From Oceanicella sp. SM1341 (GTDB lineage: Bacteria > Pseudomonadota > Alphaproteobacteria > Rhodobacterales > Rhodobacteraceae), in NCBI RefSeq assembly GCF_003448965.1, contig NZ_QRGC01000006.1, forward strand, positions 124,001 through 188,000: DNA of 64,000 nt, read 5' to 3'. Of this stretch, positions 53,925 to 62,457 are shown piece by piece. The notes beneath the pieces were generated by a model. That model did not search any database and was not told the origin of the DNA. It saw nothing but the letters and a program-made list of their open reading frames with translations. How positions within the stretch are numbered: position 1 is the stretch's first letter; each line of letters starts with the position of its first letter. Made by a program: the position numbers and the translations under genes.

Positions 53925-55238
53925 TCACCTGCGGTCGCGCACGTTGTAGTAGATGAACACCGTCACCGCCCAGGTGACCAGGATCAGGAAGCTCACCAGC
54001 AGCCCGAGGATGAGGCGCTGCGGGTAGGTGGGCGTTTCGGCCAGCGTGGGCCGGATATGGGTGGCGAGGTAGCGGGTCTGGCGCCGGGCGTCGCTGCGCG
54101 CCAGCAGGTAGGAGGCCTGGGCGTTGAGATAGGCCTGGCCGGAGAACTCGAGATCGGTGCGCAGCTCCTCCCAGCGGTAGAGCAGCGCGGAGAGGGCCTG
54201 GTTCTGCGGCGCGTCGGGCGAGCCGAGGCGCGCGCGCTCCGCCGTGATCTGCTCGCCGATGGCGGCGATGCGCCGGTCGACCGTGGCGAGGCGCGGGTCG
54301 TTCGGCCGGGTGGTGTCGAGCAGCTCGGCCCGGTCGATGATCGCCTGCGACTGCATCTGCTGCAGCTCGGTGAGCAGGGCGAACTGCACCGTGGCCTCGA
54401 TCTCCGGCGCGATGAGCCGGTTGTCGATGCGGAACTCGCGGATCTCGCCGCGCAGGTCCGTCAGCCGGTCGCGCGCTTCCTGCAGGTCGTTGCGGGCATA
54501 GCGCACCGCGTCTTCCTGCGCGGCCTCCGAGAGCCGGTTCACCAGCAGGGTGGAGTAGTGCAGCACCGAGTCGGCGATCGCCTTGGCGTCTTCCGCGGTG
54601 AAGGCGCGCACCTGCAGGCCGATGATGCCCTGGCTCTGCTCGTAGGTGAGGTTGACCATCGAGTGCCAGTAGTCCTGCAGCGTCTCGATGCTCGGGTCGT
54701 CGCCGAGGGTGAAGAACCAGTCCCGGTCGGCGGGGCGGTTCCAGATGGCGCGCAGGTCGAGCTCGCGGCCCACCTTCTCCACCATCTCCTGGCTCAGGAT
54801 GTAGCTGTAGAGGATGGTCGCGTCCGAGGCCTCCACCGTGGTGGAGGAGGTGACGAGCTGGCTCAGCAGGTCGGTCGTCGCCATGGGGTCGTTGTTGCGC
54901 ACGCTGAAGGAGGCGTTGGAGACGTACTGGTCCGCCGCGCGGGTTTCGAGATACCAGTTCCACAGCAGCGAGGGCAGCAGCACGCACAGGAGGAAGCTCG
55001 CCAGGATCACCCAGTGGCGCAGCCGCGGCCGGGCGCGCAGTTCCTCCGCCTCGGGCAGGGGCGGCACCTCGATGACCGGAAGCGGTTCCTTCGGCTTTCT
55101 CGCCGCTTTCTGGCGCTCTTCCCGGGCCCGCTCCTGTTCTGCGAGCCGCGCCGCCTTGCGCTCCGCGCGCCGGGCCTCGACCACGGCGCGGTTCCTGGAG
55201 ACCTGCAAGGATTTGTCGTCTGCGCCGGATTGCGTCAT
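53925..55238 (-). CDS. Capsule export inner-membrane protein (KpsE/PCP-3-like)
   Basis: 437 residues. A basic, Glu/Arg/Ala-rich cytoplasmic N-terminus (about residues 18-50, helical, coiled-coil-like) leads to a membrane helix (HWVILASFLLCVLLPSLLW). A long periplasmic region with coiled-coil segments follows, and then a C-terminal membrane helix (LILGLLVSFLILVTWAVTVF). This is the polysaccharide co-polymerase topology of KpsE/WzcB proteins, which link the ABC exporter to the outer-membrane channel. ATG at 55238 is chosen; upstream codons to 55325 lack support. First gene of the kpsE-kpsT-GT2 operon. Confidence 0.88.
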   Translation of the reverse strand: MTQSGADDKSLQVSRNRAVVEARRAERKAARLAEQERAREERQKAARKPKEPLPVIEVPPLPEAEELRARPRLRHWVILASFLLCVLLPSLLWNWYLETRAADQYVSNASFSVRNNDPMATTDLLSQLVTSSTTVEASDATILYSYILSQEMVEKVGRELDLRAIWNRPADRDWFFTLGDDPSIETLQDYWHSMVNLTYEQSQGIIGLQVRAFTAEDAKAIADSVLHYSTLLVNRLSEAAQEDAVRYARNDLQEARDRLTDLRGEIREFRIDNRLIAPEIEATVQFALLTELQQMQSQAIIDRAELLDTTRPNDPRLATVDRRIAAIGEQITAERARLGSPDAPQNQALSALLYRWEELRTDLEFSGQAYLNAQASYLLARSDARRQTRYLATHIRPTLAETPTYPQRLILGLLVSFLILVTWAVTVFIYYNVRDRR

Positions 55239-55396
55239 TCGGCCTGTCTCTGATCCCTTCGCGACCCATGCGGGGCCCGCCCGGCGGGGCGCCCCGGAAA
55301 GCCGGATATCCTCATACGCGCGCAAAGGGCCAGTTGCAAATGCGCAGGTGCGGCAACCGGGGGCCGGGCCGCGCGGGCGCGGCCCCCGGAAGGTGG

Positions 55397-55416
55397 GCGC
55401 CGGCCGGGGCCGGCGC
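55397..55416 (-). terminator. Hairpin after the livK-like gene
   Basis: Perfect 8-bp stem GCGCCGGC / GCCGGCGC with loop CGGG, 7 nt beyond the stop codon of the minus-strand livK-like gene. No T-run follows, so it may act with Rho or only as a 3'-end stabiliser. Confidence 0.45.
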
Positions 55417-55422
55417 TCCGGA

Positions 55423-56625
55423 TTACTTCAGCAGCACCGAGCTGAAGGTGCCGTCGGCCTGCGGGGTATTCAGGCTGTAGACACCCGCCACGTCGCCCGC
55501 GTCGTCGAACTCGATCTCGCCCGAGGCGCCCTGGTAGTTGATGTCCGTGCCCTCGGCGATGAGTTTCTTCGCCTTTTCCCATTCGCCGGGCAGGATCACC
55601 TCGCCGGGGGCGTTCGCCACCTCGCGCAGGGCGGCGGCGATGAGGCCGCGGTCGGCGGCGCCGGCCTTCTCGATGGCGAGCGCCATGAGGAAGGTGGCAT
55701 CGTAGCCGTTGGGCACGAAGGGGCCGGTGGGGTTGGCGAGCCCGGCTTCCTCCGCCGCGGCGATATAGGCCGCCCAGGCGGGCGAGCTGTCATCCGCGCC
55801 GGCGGCGGTGAAGGCCGCCTCGGTGAGGTTCTCCGCCCCGATCTGGTTGATCACTTCATCGTCAACCATGCCGTCGGCGCCGAAGAAGCGTGCGAAGGCG
55901 GCGGTCTCGAGCGCGTTGCGGATCAGGGTGATTCCGGAGGAGCCGTAATAGGCGAACATCACCAGCGCATCGGCCCCGGCGCCGCCCAGCGTGGCCATCT
56001 CGGCGCGGTAGGAGGCCTTGTTGGGCTCGTGCACCTGGCTGGCGGCCACGGTGCCGCCCTTTTCCTCGAAGGCCTGCACGAACACCTCGCCGAGGCCGGC
56101 GTTGTAATCGTCGTTCGCCCAGGTGACGGCGACGGTGCTCACCCCGCTGTCGAGCACGTATTGCGCCAGCGCCACGCCCTGGTAGGCGTCCGAGGGCGCC
56201 ACGCGGAACACGAGGTCATTGTCCTCGAGCGCGGTGATGGAGGGGGCGGTGGCGGATTCGGAGATGTTCACCACCCCGGCGGGGATGGTGACCGACTGCA
56301 CGAGCGCGTTGGTGGCGCCCGAGCAGTTGGGGCCCACGATGCCCACCACCTGGTCGATGTTCACCACCTTGGAGCCGGCGTCCACCGCGGCCTTGGGGTC
56401 GCAGGCGCTGTCGGCCAGCACGAGGGACAGCGTGTCGCCCGCCAGCAGCCCGCCCTGGGCGTTCACCTGCTGCGCGGCGAGGGCGCGGCCCTCCATGATC
56501 TCGGCCACGATGTCGGCGATGGGGCCGGTGACCCCGCCGACCGAGCCGACCTTGATTTCCGCGGCCCCGGCCGCTGCCCCGGTGAGGCAGATGGCGGCCG
56601 TTCCGGCCAGGAGAAGTTTCTTCAT
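55423..56625 (-). CDS. livK: Branched-chain amino acid-type ABC transporter substrate-binding protein
   Basis: 400-residue periplasmic binding protein (peripla_BP_6/LivK type) with a clear Sec signal peptide MKKLLLAGTAAICLTGAAAG and cleavage near AGA-AE. EIKVGSVGGVTGPIADIVAE opens the mature fold, and VGIVGPNCSGATNALVQSV and VPNGYDATFLMALAIEKAGA are typical. It is the last gene of the liv operon here, after livM by 51 nt. The binding specificity could be branched-chain amino acids, other amino acids or amides; the family is broad. Confidence 0.9.
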   Translation of the reverse strand: MKKLLLAGTAAICLTGAAAGAAEIKVGSVGGVTGPIADIVAEIMEGRALAAQQVNAQGGLLAGDTLSLVLADSACDPKAAVDAGSKVVNIDQVVGIVGPNCSGATNALVQSVTIPAGVVNISESATAPSITALEDNDLVFRVAPSDAYQGVALAQYVLDSGVSTVAVTWANDDYNAGLGEVFVQAFEEKGGTVAASQVHEPNKASYRAEMATLGGAGADALVMFAYYGSSGITLIRNALETAAFARFFGADGMVDDEVINQIGAENLTEAAFTAAGADDSSPAWAAYIAAAEEAGLANPTGPFVPNGYDATFLMALAIEKAGAADRGLIAAALREVANAPGEVILPGEWEKAKKLIAEGTDINYQGASGEIEFDDAGDVAGVYSLNTPQADGTFSSVLLK

Positions 56626-56676
56626 GCTGGTCTCCCTGTTCTTCGCCCCCGGGCCGGCGGCCCGGGATGTCTCGGT

Positions 56677-57696
56677 TCAGCCCCTCTCCCGCGCGGCGGC
56701 GGGAGGCGGGGCGGCGGCAACGGCGGGGCGCGTTTCCGGCAGTATGCCACGCGCGTATCTCTGCAGCACCACCTGCAGCACCAGCCCGATGAGGAACACC
56801 CGCAGGTAGGCCGAGCGCACCACCGTCTCGGCCTTCAGCTCGGCCGCGAGATCGGCCGGCAGCAGCCCGGCCAGCAGGCCCAGCAGGCGCGGGGTGAAGA
56901 TCTCGGTGGCCGACCAGACGGTCCAGATCAGGAAGGCGCCGAGGATGGCGCCGCGGTTGTTGCCCGAGCCCCCCGCGATCAGCATCACCCAGACGAGGAA
57001 GGTGGCGGTGAGCGGGTCGGTCGCGTCGGGGCCGATGAACTTGATGTACTGGGCGTAATAGGCCCCGGCGAGGCCCATCACCGCGGCGCCGAGCACGAAG
57101 GCCTGCACGCGGAAGCGCTCGACGTTCTTGCCCGCGGCGCGGGCGGCGGCCTCCGAGTCGCGGATCGCGGTCATCACCCGGCCCCAGGGCGAGCGCCAGG
57201 CCCGCTCCAGCAGGAGGTAGAGCGCCAGCACCGTGAGCAGCACCATGGCGAGGAAGCCGAGCTGGGCCCAGGGCTCGGGCAGGCCCTCGAAGGCCTTGGG
57301 GATGCGGTTGATGCCGCGCGGCCCGTTGGTGGCCCAGCCCTCGTTCTTGAGCACGAGGCGCAGGATCTCGGCGATGCCGATGGTGGCGATGGCGAGGTAG
57401 TCCGAGCGCAGCCGGATGCAGATGCGCCCGATCCCCCAGGCGATGAGCGCCGAAACCGCCATCGCCGCCACCGCGCCGAGGGCGAGCGGCAGGCCGAAAC
57501 CGCCCAGGTGCTCGGGCGTGGCGGCGGTGGTGAGGATGGCCGAGGCATAGGCGCCCACGGCGAAGAACCCGGCGATGCCGGCGTTGAACAGCCCGCCGAA
57601 GCCCCATTGCACGTTGAGCCCCAGCGCGAGGATGGCATAGATCCCCCCCGCCGAGAGCAGGGTGACGAGGTAGAGCCCGTAGCCGTAGGCCTCCAT
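56677..57696 (-). CDS. livM: Branched-chain amino acid-type ABC permease (LivM)
   Basis: 339-residue inner-membrane permease. About ten hydrophobic segments; LGLNVQWGFGGLFNAGIAGF and RLRSDYLAIATIGIAEILRL are LivM hallmarks, with NGPRGINRIPKAF following. It overlaps livH by one base (TGATG), so the two permeases are translationally coupled. The C-terminus ends in an Ala/Pro-rich tail. ATG at 57696 is fixed by the coupling; the upstream frame belongs to livH on another frame. Confidence 0.92.
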   Translation of the reverse strand: MEAYGYGLYLVTLLSAGGIYAILALGLNVQWGFGGLFNAGIAGFFAVGAYASAILTTAATPEHLGGFGLPLALGAVAAMAVSALIAWGIGRICIRLRSDYLAIATIGIAEILRLVLKNEGWATNGPRGINRIPKAFEGLPEPWAQLGFLAMVLLTVLALYLLLERAWRSPWGRVMTAIRDSEAAARAAGKNVERFRVQAFVLGAAVMGLAGAYYAQYIKFIGPDATDPLTATFLVWVMLIAGGSGNNRGAILGAFLIWTVWSATEIFTPRLLGLLAGLLPADLAAELKAETVVRSAYLRVFLIGLVLQVVLQRYARGILPETRPAVAAAPPPAAARERG

Positions 57697-58589
57697 CAGA
57701 ACACCCTCCCCTTGAACAGGCCCGAGGGCCGCCAGATCAGCATCGCCACCATGATGGCGAAGGCGATGCCGGACTTGTAGGCGGGGTTGAGCAGCGCCTC
57801 CGTGCCGCCGAAGGGGAAGGAGGACACCTCCTCGGCGATGCCGATCACCAGCCCCCCGGCCACCGCGCCGAAGGGACGGCCGATGCCGCCGAGGATGGCG
57901 GCGGCGAACATCGGCAGCAGCATCTTGAAGCCCATCATCGATTCCACGTGGGTGTCGAGCGCGAGCAGCACGCCGGCGGCCACCGCCGTGACTGCCGCCA
58001 CGGCCCAGGTGGCGCGGATCACCGCCTCCACGTCGATGCCGGTGAGGCGGGCGAGCCCGGGGCTGTCGGAGACCGCGCGCATCGCCTTGCCGATGCGGGT
58101 GCGGCTGAGCAGCAGGTGCACGAGCACCATCAGCACCAGCGCCGAGCCGATGATGACGATATGCTTGGGCGGCAGCAGGATGGCGCCGTCGAGGAAGCTC
58201 TCGGGCCGCTGGATGCCGCGCAGCAGCGGCCGCGGCTGCACGCCCCAGAAGAACTGCACGGCGGAGCGGATCATCAGCATCAGCCCGAAGCTCGCGATCA
58301 CCGAGATGATGGCCGGCGCGCCGCGGAAGGGCCGGAACGCCGCCCGGTCGAGCGCCAGTGTCACCGCCACGGTGAGCGCCATGGCCGGCAGCGCCGCGGC
58401 CAGCGGCGGCAGCCCGGTGAGCGCGGTGAGGCTGAGGGTGAAATAGGCGCCCAGCATCATGATCTCGCCATGGGCGAAATTGGCGAAGCGCAGGATGCCG
58501 AAGGTGAGCGAGATGCCGAGCGCGCCGAGGGCGTAGATGCAGCCCAGCACCACGCCGGGCAGGAAGTAGAAGTTGACGAATTCCCACAT
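57696..58589 (-). CDS. livH: Branched-chain amino acid-type ABC permease (LivH)
   Basis: 297-residue permease. It begins WEFVNFYFLPGVVLGCIYAL with LGISLTFGILRFANFAHGEI, the LivH signature containing the F-A-H-G-E motif; SRTRIGKAMRAVSDSPGLAR is the EAA-type loop and GFKMLLPMFAAAILGGIGRP a conserved block. ATG at 58589, 30 codons inside the longer frame, is where conserved sequence starts. It pairs with livM, but is separated from the ATPase genes livG-livF by a 364-bp repeat-containing gap. Confidence 0.92.
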   Translation of the reverse strand: MWEFVNFYFLPGVVLGCIYALGALGISLTFGILRFANFAHGEIMMLGAYFTLSLTALTGLPPLAAALPAMALTVAVTLALDRAAFRPFRGAPAIISVIASFGLMLMIRSAVQFFWGVQPRPLLRGIQRPESFLDGAILLPPKHIVIIGSALVLMVLVHLLLSRTRIGKAMRAVSDSPGLARLTGIDVEAVIRATWAVAAVTAVAAGVLLALDTHVESMMGFKMLLPMFAAAILGGIGRPFGAVAGGLVIGIAEEVSSFPFGGTEALLNPAYKSGIAFAIMVAMLIWRPSGLFKGRVF

Positions 58590-58713
58590 CAGCGCTGTTC
58601 CTTCCTGCCCGCGCCACGCGGCGTCGAGCCCCGACCCCGGTCCGCAGGCACGGCAATTGCGGGCCGGCGGAGACACCCGCCGCGAGCCCTCGCCAGCCTC
58701 CCCGCGCCCCGCT

Positions 58714-58789
58714 GCCCCGGCCCCCGAGCCGGGGCCTCGCCGGCAGGGCCTGGCGCACCGGCCAGGAGGCTCCGTGTGAGGCCCGGAGC
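58714..58789. repeat. REP-like two-hairpin element, copy 2
   Basis: First hairpin GCCCCGGC / GCCGGGGC (58714-58735), second GCTCCGTG / CCCGGAGC (58769-58789), with mismatch in the second stem. It forms a direct repeat of period 117 bp with the next copy; homology extends from about 58691. Confidence 0.75.
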
Positions 58790-58830
58790 AGGGCGGCAGC
58801 AGACCGCCGCCAGCCGCCCCGCGCCCCGCT

Positions 58831-58906
58831 GCCCCGGCCCCCGAGCCGGGGCCTCGCCGGCAGAGCCAGGCACACCGGCCGGGAGGCTCCGGGTCAGGCC
58901 CGGAGC
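58831..58906. repeat. REP-like two-hairpin element, copy 3
   Basis: First hairpin GCCCCGGC / GCCGGGGC (58831-58852), second GCTCCGGG-TCAGG-CCCGGAGC (58886-58906), the latter identical to that in the copy at 9075. With copy 2 it fills the gap between livF and livH. Confidence 0.8.
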
Positions 58907-58953
58907 TGGGCAGCGCGGGGGCCGTGCCGTGGCGCGGCGGGGGCGCGGGCCGC

Positions 58954-59667
58954 TCATGCCCCGCCCCCGAGGAACATCCGCGCCACCTCCGCGTCGGCCG
59001 CCAGCGCTGCGCCGGTGCCCTCGTGGCGGTTGGCGCCGTCGACCAGAACGTAGGCGCGGTCGGCGATGCCGAGGGCCTGGCGGGCGTTCTGCTCGACCAT
59101 CAGCACCGGCACGCCGGTCTCGTTGATGCGCTTCACCGTGGCGAAGATCTCGCCGCGGTATTTCGGCGACAGGCCGGCCGTGGGCTCGTCGAGCAGCAGC
59201 ACCTTCGGCTCCAGCATCAGCGCCTTGCCCATCGCCACCATCTGCCGCTGCCCGCCCGAGAGGCTGCCCGCCGGCTGGCGGCGCTTCTCCGCGAGGTCGG
59301 GGAACATGGCGTAGATTTCGGCAAGGCGCGGCCGCCAGTCGTCGCGGCGCACATAGGCGCCCATCTCGAGGTTTTCCTCCACCGTGAGGTTCACGAAGAC
59401 ATTGCCGGTCTGGGGCACGTAGGCGATGCCGCGGGTCACCACCCGCTCCGGCGCGGTGCCGGTGATCTCGTCGCCCCCCAGCATCACCCGCCCGGCGGTG
59501 ACGTTGAGCAGGCCGAACACCGCCTTCAGCGCGGTGGACTTGCCGGCGCCGTTCGGCCCGATCACCACCACCACCTCGCCAGCGTCCACATGCAGCGACA
59601 CGCCGCGCAGCACGGTCGAATCGCCGTAGCCGGCGTCGAGCGCCTCGAGGGCCAGCACCGGGCTCAT
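58954..59667 (-). CDS. livF: Branched-chain amino acid-type ABC ATPase (LivF)
   Basis: 237 residues. Walker A GPNGAGKST at 37-45, signature LSGGQRQMVAMGKALM, Walker B VLLLDEPTAGLSP, and TGNVFVNLTVEENLEMGAYV matches the LivF Q-loop region. Length is typical. Its ATG overlaps the livG stop by 4 nt. It is the second ATPase gene of the minus-strand liv operon and is followed by the 364-bp REP-containing gap before livH. Confidence 0.94.
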   Translation of the reverse strand: MSPVLALEALDAGYGDSTVLRGVSLHVDAGEVVVVIGPNGAGKSTALKAVFGLLNVTAGRVMLGGDEITGTAPERVVTRGIAYVPQTGNVFVNLTVEENLEMGAYVRRDDWRPRLAEIYAMFPDLAEKRRQPAGSLSGGQRQMVAMGKALMLEPKVLLLDEPTAGLSPKYRGEIFATVKRINETGVPVLMVEQNARQALGIADRAYVLVDGANRHEGTGAALAADAEVARMFLGGGA

Positions 59668-60437
59668 TCCGCGCCCCCGCCGAAATAGGCCTCGATCACC
59701 CGGGCGTCCTCGCGGATCTCCGCCATCGCGCCCTTCGTGAGCACCCGCCCCTCGGCCAGCACGATCACCGGGTCGCAGAGCGCGGCGATCAGGTCCATGT
59801 CGTGCTCGATGATGCAGAAGGTGTAGCCGCGCTCGGCGTTGAGCCTGCGGATCATGTCGGCGATGCGCAGCATCAGCGTGGGGTTCACCCCGGCGCCCGG
59901 CTCGTCGAGCAGCACCAGCTGCGCGTCGGTCATCATGGTGCGGCCGAGCTCGAGCAGCTTGCGCTGCCCGCCGGAGAGGTTTCCCGCCGGGATGTCGCGG
60001 ACGTGGGAAAGGCCGAGGAAGGCCAGCGCCTCCTCCGCCCGGGCCAGCACCTCGGCCTCGCGGGCGCGCACGCGGGCGGGGGCGAGCCAGTTGAGCAGGA
60101 TGCTCTCGCCCGGCTGGTCGGGGGCGGCGGCCATCAGGTTTTCCAGCGCGGTGAGCCGGGCGAATTCCTGCGGAAGCTGGAAGGTGCGCACGATGCCTAG
60201 GTGGAAGAGCTCGTGCGTGGGCCGGCCGGTGATGTCCTCGCCGCGGAACAGGATGCGCCCGGCGCTCGGCGCCTCGGCCCCGGCGATCATGTTGAACGTG
60301 GTGGTCTTGCCGGCGCCGTTCGGCCCGATCAGCCCGGTGATCGACCCCTCGGGGATCTCGAAACTCGCCCCGTTCACCGCCCGAAGCCCGCCATACCGCT
60401 TGGCCAGCCCCTCGACCTGCAATGCCGTCCCGCTCAA
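59664..60437 (-). CDS. livG: Branched-chain amino acid-type ABC ATPase (LivG)
   Basis: 257 residues. Walker A GPNGAGKTT, signature LSGGQRKLLELGRTM, Walker B LVLLDEPGAGVNP, switch His in IIEHDMDLI. VRTFQLPQEFARLTALENLM is the LivG-type Q-loop region. It is the first gene of the minus-strand liv operon, so the promoter is expected within 60438-60696, a region shared divergently with rfbC. Confidence 0.94.
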   Translation of the reverse strand: MSGTALQVEGLAKRYGGLRAVNGASFEIPEGSITGLIGPNGAGKTTTFNMIAGAEAPSAGRILFRGEDITGRPTHELFHLGIVRTFQLPQEFARLTALENLMAAAPDQPGESILLNWLAPARVRAREAEVLARAEEALAFLGLSHVRDIPAGNLSGGQRKLLELGRTMMTDAQLVLLDEPGAGVNPTLMLRIADMIRRLNAERGYTFCIIEHDMDLIAALCDPVIVLAEGRVLTKGAMAEIREDARVIEAYFGGGAE

Positions 60438-60611
60438 GCCGCCCCCTGCTCACGCCCGTGTCACTTGCCCGTGAGCAGAACACAGGCCGGCGGCTTTGCC
60501 AAACACTCCGTGAAGGGCGGCGGCACCACCGGCGCAACGTCACCCGCCGCGGGGCGCGCGCAGCGCCCGGCCCGCCGGGGCGGTATCGCCCTGCGGCAAA
60601 GCGGCAAAAAG

Positions 60612-60640
60612 TTGCCGAAAGGGCAAATTCGCTCTTAGAT
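60612..60640 (+). promoter_or_regulatory. Probable promoter of rfbC-rfbD
   Basis: TTGCCG (60612-60617) and TTAGAT (60635-60640) are separated by exactly 17 bp in an AT-richer stretch. The expected transcription start near 60647 leaves a leader of about 50 nt to the rfbC ATG at 60697. Confidence 0.55.
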
Positions 60641-60696
60641 TCTCCCGCCGGATTGGGTATTCCTCGGGTCGGCCAGAGCCGGAGCCCGGAAGACCA

Positions 60697-61278
60697 ATGC
60701 CGCTGAACATCGTCCGCCACGACCTGCAAGGTGTGCTGACCGTCACCCCGGTGCGGCACGCGGACCCGCGCGGCTTCTTCTCCGAGACATGGAACGCGGC
60801 CGAGTTCGCCGCCCATGGCATCCGCACCGATTTCGTGCAGGACAACCAGTCGCTCTCGCGCGATGCCGGGGTGCTGCGCGGCCTGCACTACCAGGCGCCG
60901 CCCGCCGCCCAGGCCAAGCTGGTGCGCGTGCTGCGCGGCGCGGTGCTCGACGTGGTGGTGGACATCCGCCGCGGCTCGCCCACCTTCGGCCAGCACGTGA
61001 AGGTGGAGCTCTCCGCCGCCAACTGGGCGCAGATCTACGTGCCCGAGGGCTTTGCCCACGGCCTGCTCTCGCTCGAGCCGGACACCGAGGTGCTCTACAA
61101 GGTCTCCGCCCATTACGCCCCCGCGCAGGACGCCGGCATCGCCTGGGACGACCCGGATCTCGGCATCGACTGGGGCTGGCCGCATGACCGGCTGATCCTG
61201 TCCGAGAAGGACCGCAAGCACCCGCGGCTGGCCGACATCACCTCCCCCTTCGCGTATGACCCGGAGCCCGTGGGGTGA
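60697..61278 (+). CDS. rfbC: dTDP-4-dehydrorhamnose 3,5-epimerase
   Basis: 193-residue cupin-fold epimerase acting on dTDP-4-dehydro-6-deoxyglucose, third step of dTDP-L-rhamnose synthesis. DPRGFFSETWNAAEFAAHGI and the catalytic His64 in RGLHYQAPP are diagnostic, with RGAVLDVVVDIRRGSPTFGQ and YVPEGFAHGLLSLE following. Length is typical. Overlaps rfbD by 4 nt (GTGA). The product would feed rhamnose into surface polysaccharide, fitting the nearby capsule-type genes. Confidence 0.95.
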   Translation: MPLNIVRHDLQGVLTVTPVRHADPRGFFSETWNAAEFAAHGIRTDFVQDNQSLSRDAGVLRGLHYQAPPAAQAKLVRVLRGAVLDVVVDIRRGSPTFGQHVKVELSAANWAQIYVPEGFAHGLLSLEPDTEVLYKVSAHYAPAQDAGIAWDDPDLGIDWGWPHDRLILSEKDRKHPRLADITSPFAYDPEPVG

Positions 61279-62129
61279 AGGTTCTCGTCGTCGGGCGCAG
61301 CGGCCAGCTCGGCCGGGCCCTTGCCGAGGCGCGCCCCGCCGGCATCGACCTCGCCGTGCTGGGCCGTGAGGAGGCCGATCTCGCCCGCCCCGACACCCTG
61401 GCCGACGCCGTCGCCCGCCACGCCCCCGCGCTGGTGGTGAACGCCGGGGCCTACACCGCCGTCGACCGGGCCGAGGCCGAGCCCCGCGCCGCCTGGGCGG
61501 TGAACGCCACCGGCACCGGCGCGCTTGCCCGGGCCGCGGCCCGCGCCGGCGCGCCCTTCGTGCATGTCTCCACCGATTACGTCTACGACGGCAGCGGCGA
61601 GGCGCCCTGGACCGAGGCCGACGCCCCCGGCCCGCTCGGCGCCTACGGGGCTTCCAAGCTCGCCGGCGAATATCTCGCCGCGGCGCAGAACGCGGCGCAT
61701 GTGGTGCTGCGCACCTCCTGGGTGTTCTCGTCCGAGGGGCCCGGCTTCGTGCAGTCCATGCTGCGCCTCGGGGCCGAGCGCGACACGCTTTCCGTGGTGG
61801 CCGACCAGGTGGGCCGGCCCACCTCGGCCCGCCAGCTCGCCGCCGCGATCTGGCAGATCGGCCCGCGGCTGGTGGCCGGCCGCGGCGCGCCCGGCACCTA
61901 CAATTTCTCCGGCGGCGGGCCCTTCGTCTCGCGGCTCGAGTTCGCGGCCGAGATCTTCGCCCGCGCCGGCATGAAGGCCCCCGCCCTCACCCCCGCGCGC
62001 ACCGAGGATTTCCCCTCTCCCGCCCGCCGCCCGCTGAACTCCCGCCTCGACCTCTCGGCCCTCGCGAACGCATGGGGCATCGAGCCGGCCGACTGGCGCG
62101 ACGAGCTCTCCGCCGCCCTCTCCGCCTGA
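61275..62129 (+). CDS. rfbD: dTDP-4-dehydrorhamnose reductase
   Basis: 284-residue extended-SDR enzyme giving dTDP-L-rhamnose. Rossmann motif VVGRSGQLGRALAE at the N-terminus, VVNAGAYTAVDRAEAEPRAA, FVHVSTDYVYDGSGEAPWTE, and the catalytic Y-G-A-S-K in GPLGAYGASKLAGEYLAA are all intact. GTG start at 61275, coupled to rfbC. rfbA and rfbB, needed for the first two steps, do not follow. Confidence 0.94.
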   Translation: MKVLVVGRSGQLGRALAEARPAGIDLAVLGREEADLARPDTLADAVARHAPALVVNAGAYTAVDRAEAEPRAAWAVNATGTGALARAAARAGAPFVHVSTDYVYDGSGEAPWTEADAPGPLGAYGASKLAGEYLAAAQNAAHVVLRTSWVFSSEGPGFVQSMLRLGAERDTLSVVADQVGRPTSARQLAAAIWQIGPRLVAGRGAPGTYNFSGGGPFVSRLEFAAEIFARAGMKAPALTPARTEDFPSPARRPLNSRLDLSALANAWGIEPADWRDELSAALSA

Positions 62130-62249
62130 GGTTCAGCCACCGCTTTCCGCGCAGTCCCGCGGCAGATTGCGCGCCACCCCGTCACCGTCGCGCCACCCGG
62201 CATCGGCACCGCCGCTGACGTTGGCCCGCGCGGCACGCGCGGCGCCGGC

Positions 62250-62457
62250 CGAGGCGGGGGCCTGCCCCCTCCGAGGCCGGCGCTCCTCCCCGCTCGCCGC
62301 CCCGCGCTTCGCCGGGAACAGGGCCGCGCCCGGCCCCGGAGGGAGCGCGCCACGCCATCGCCTGCGTTGCCGCCCCGCGCTCTGCCGGGGACACGGCCGC
62401 GGGAGGGTGCGCGCCACGCCGTTGCCTGCGTTGCCACCCCGCGCTGCGCCGGGGACA
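62250..62457. repeat. Degenerate tandem repeats with TIR-like motifs
   Basis: Three imperfect copies of a 65- to 70-bp unit, each with CCCCGCGCT, then GCCGGGGACA or a variant, and a GGCCGCG motif. The motif GGGCCGCGCCCGGCCCC near 62321 resembles the terminal repeat of the MITE-like element that abuts on the right. They lie in the 574-bp gene-free gap between rfbD and ftsK. Confidence 0.6.
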
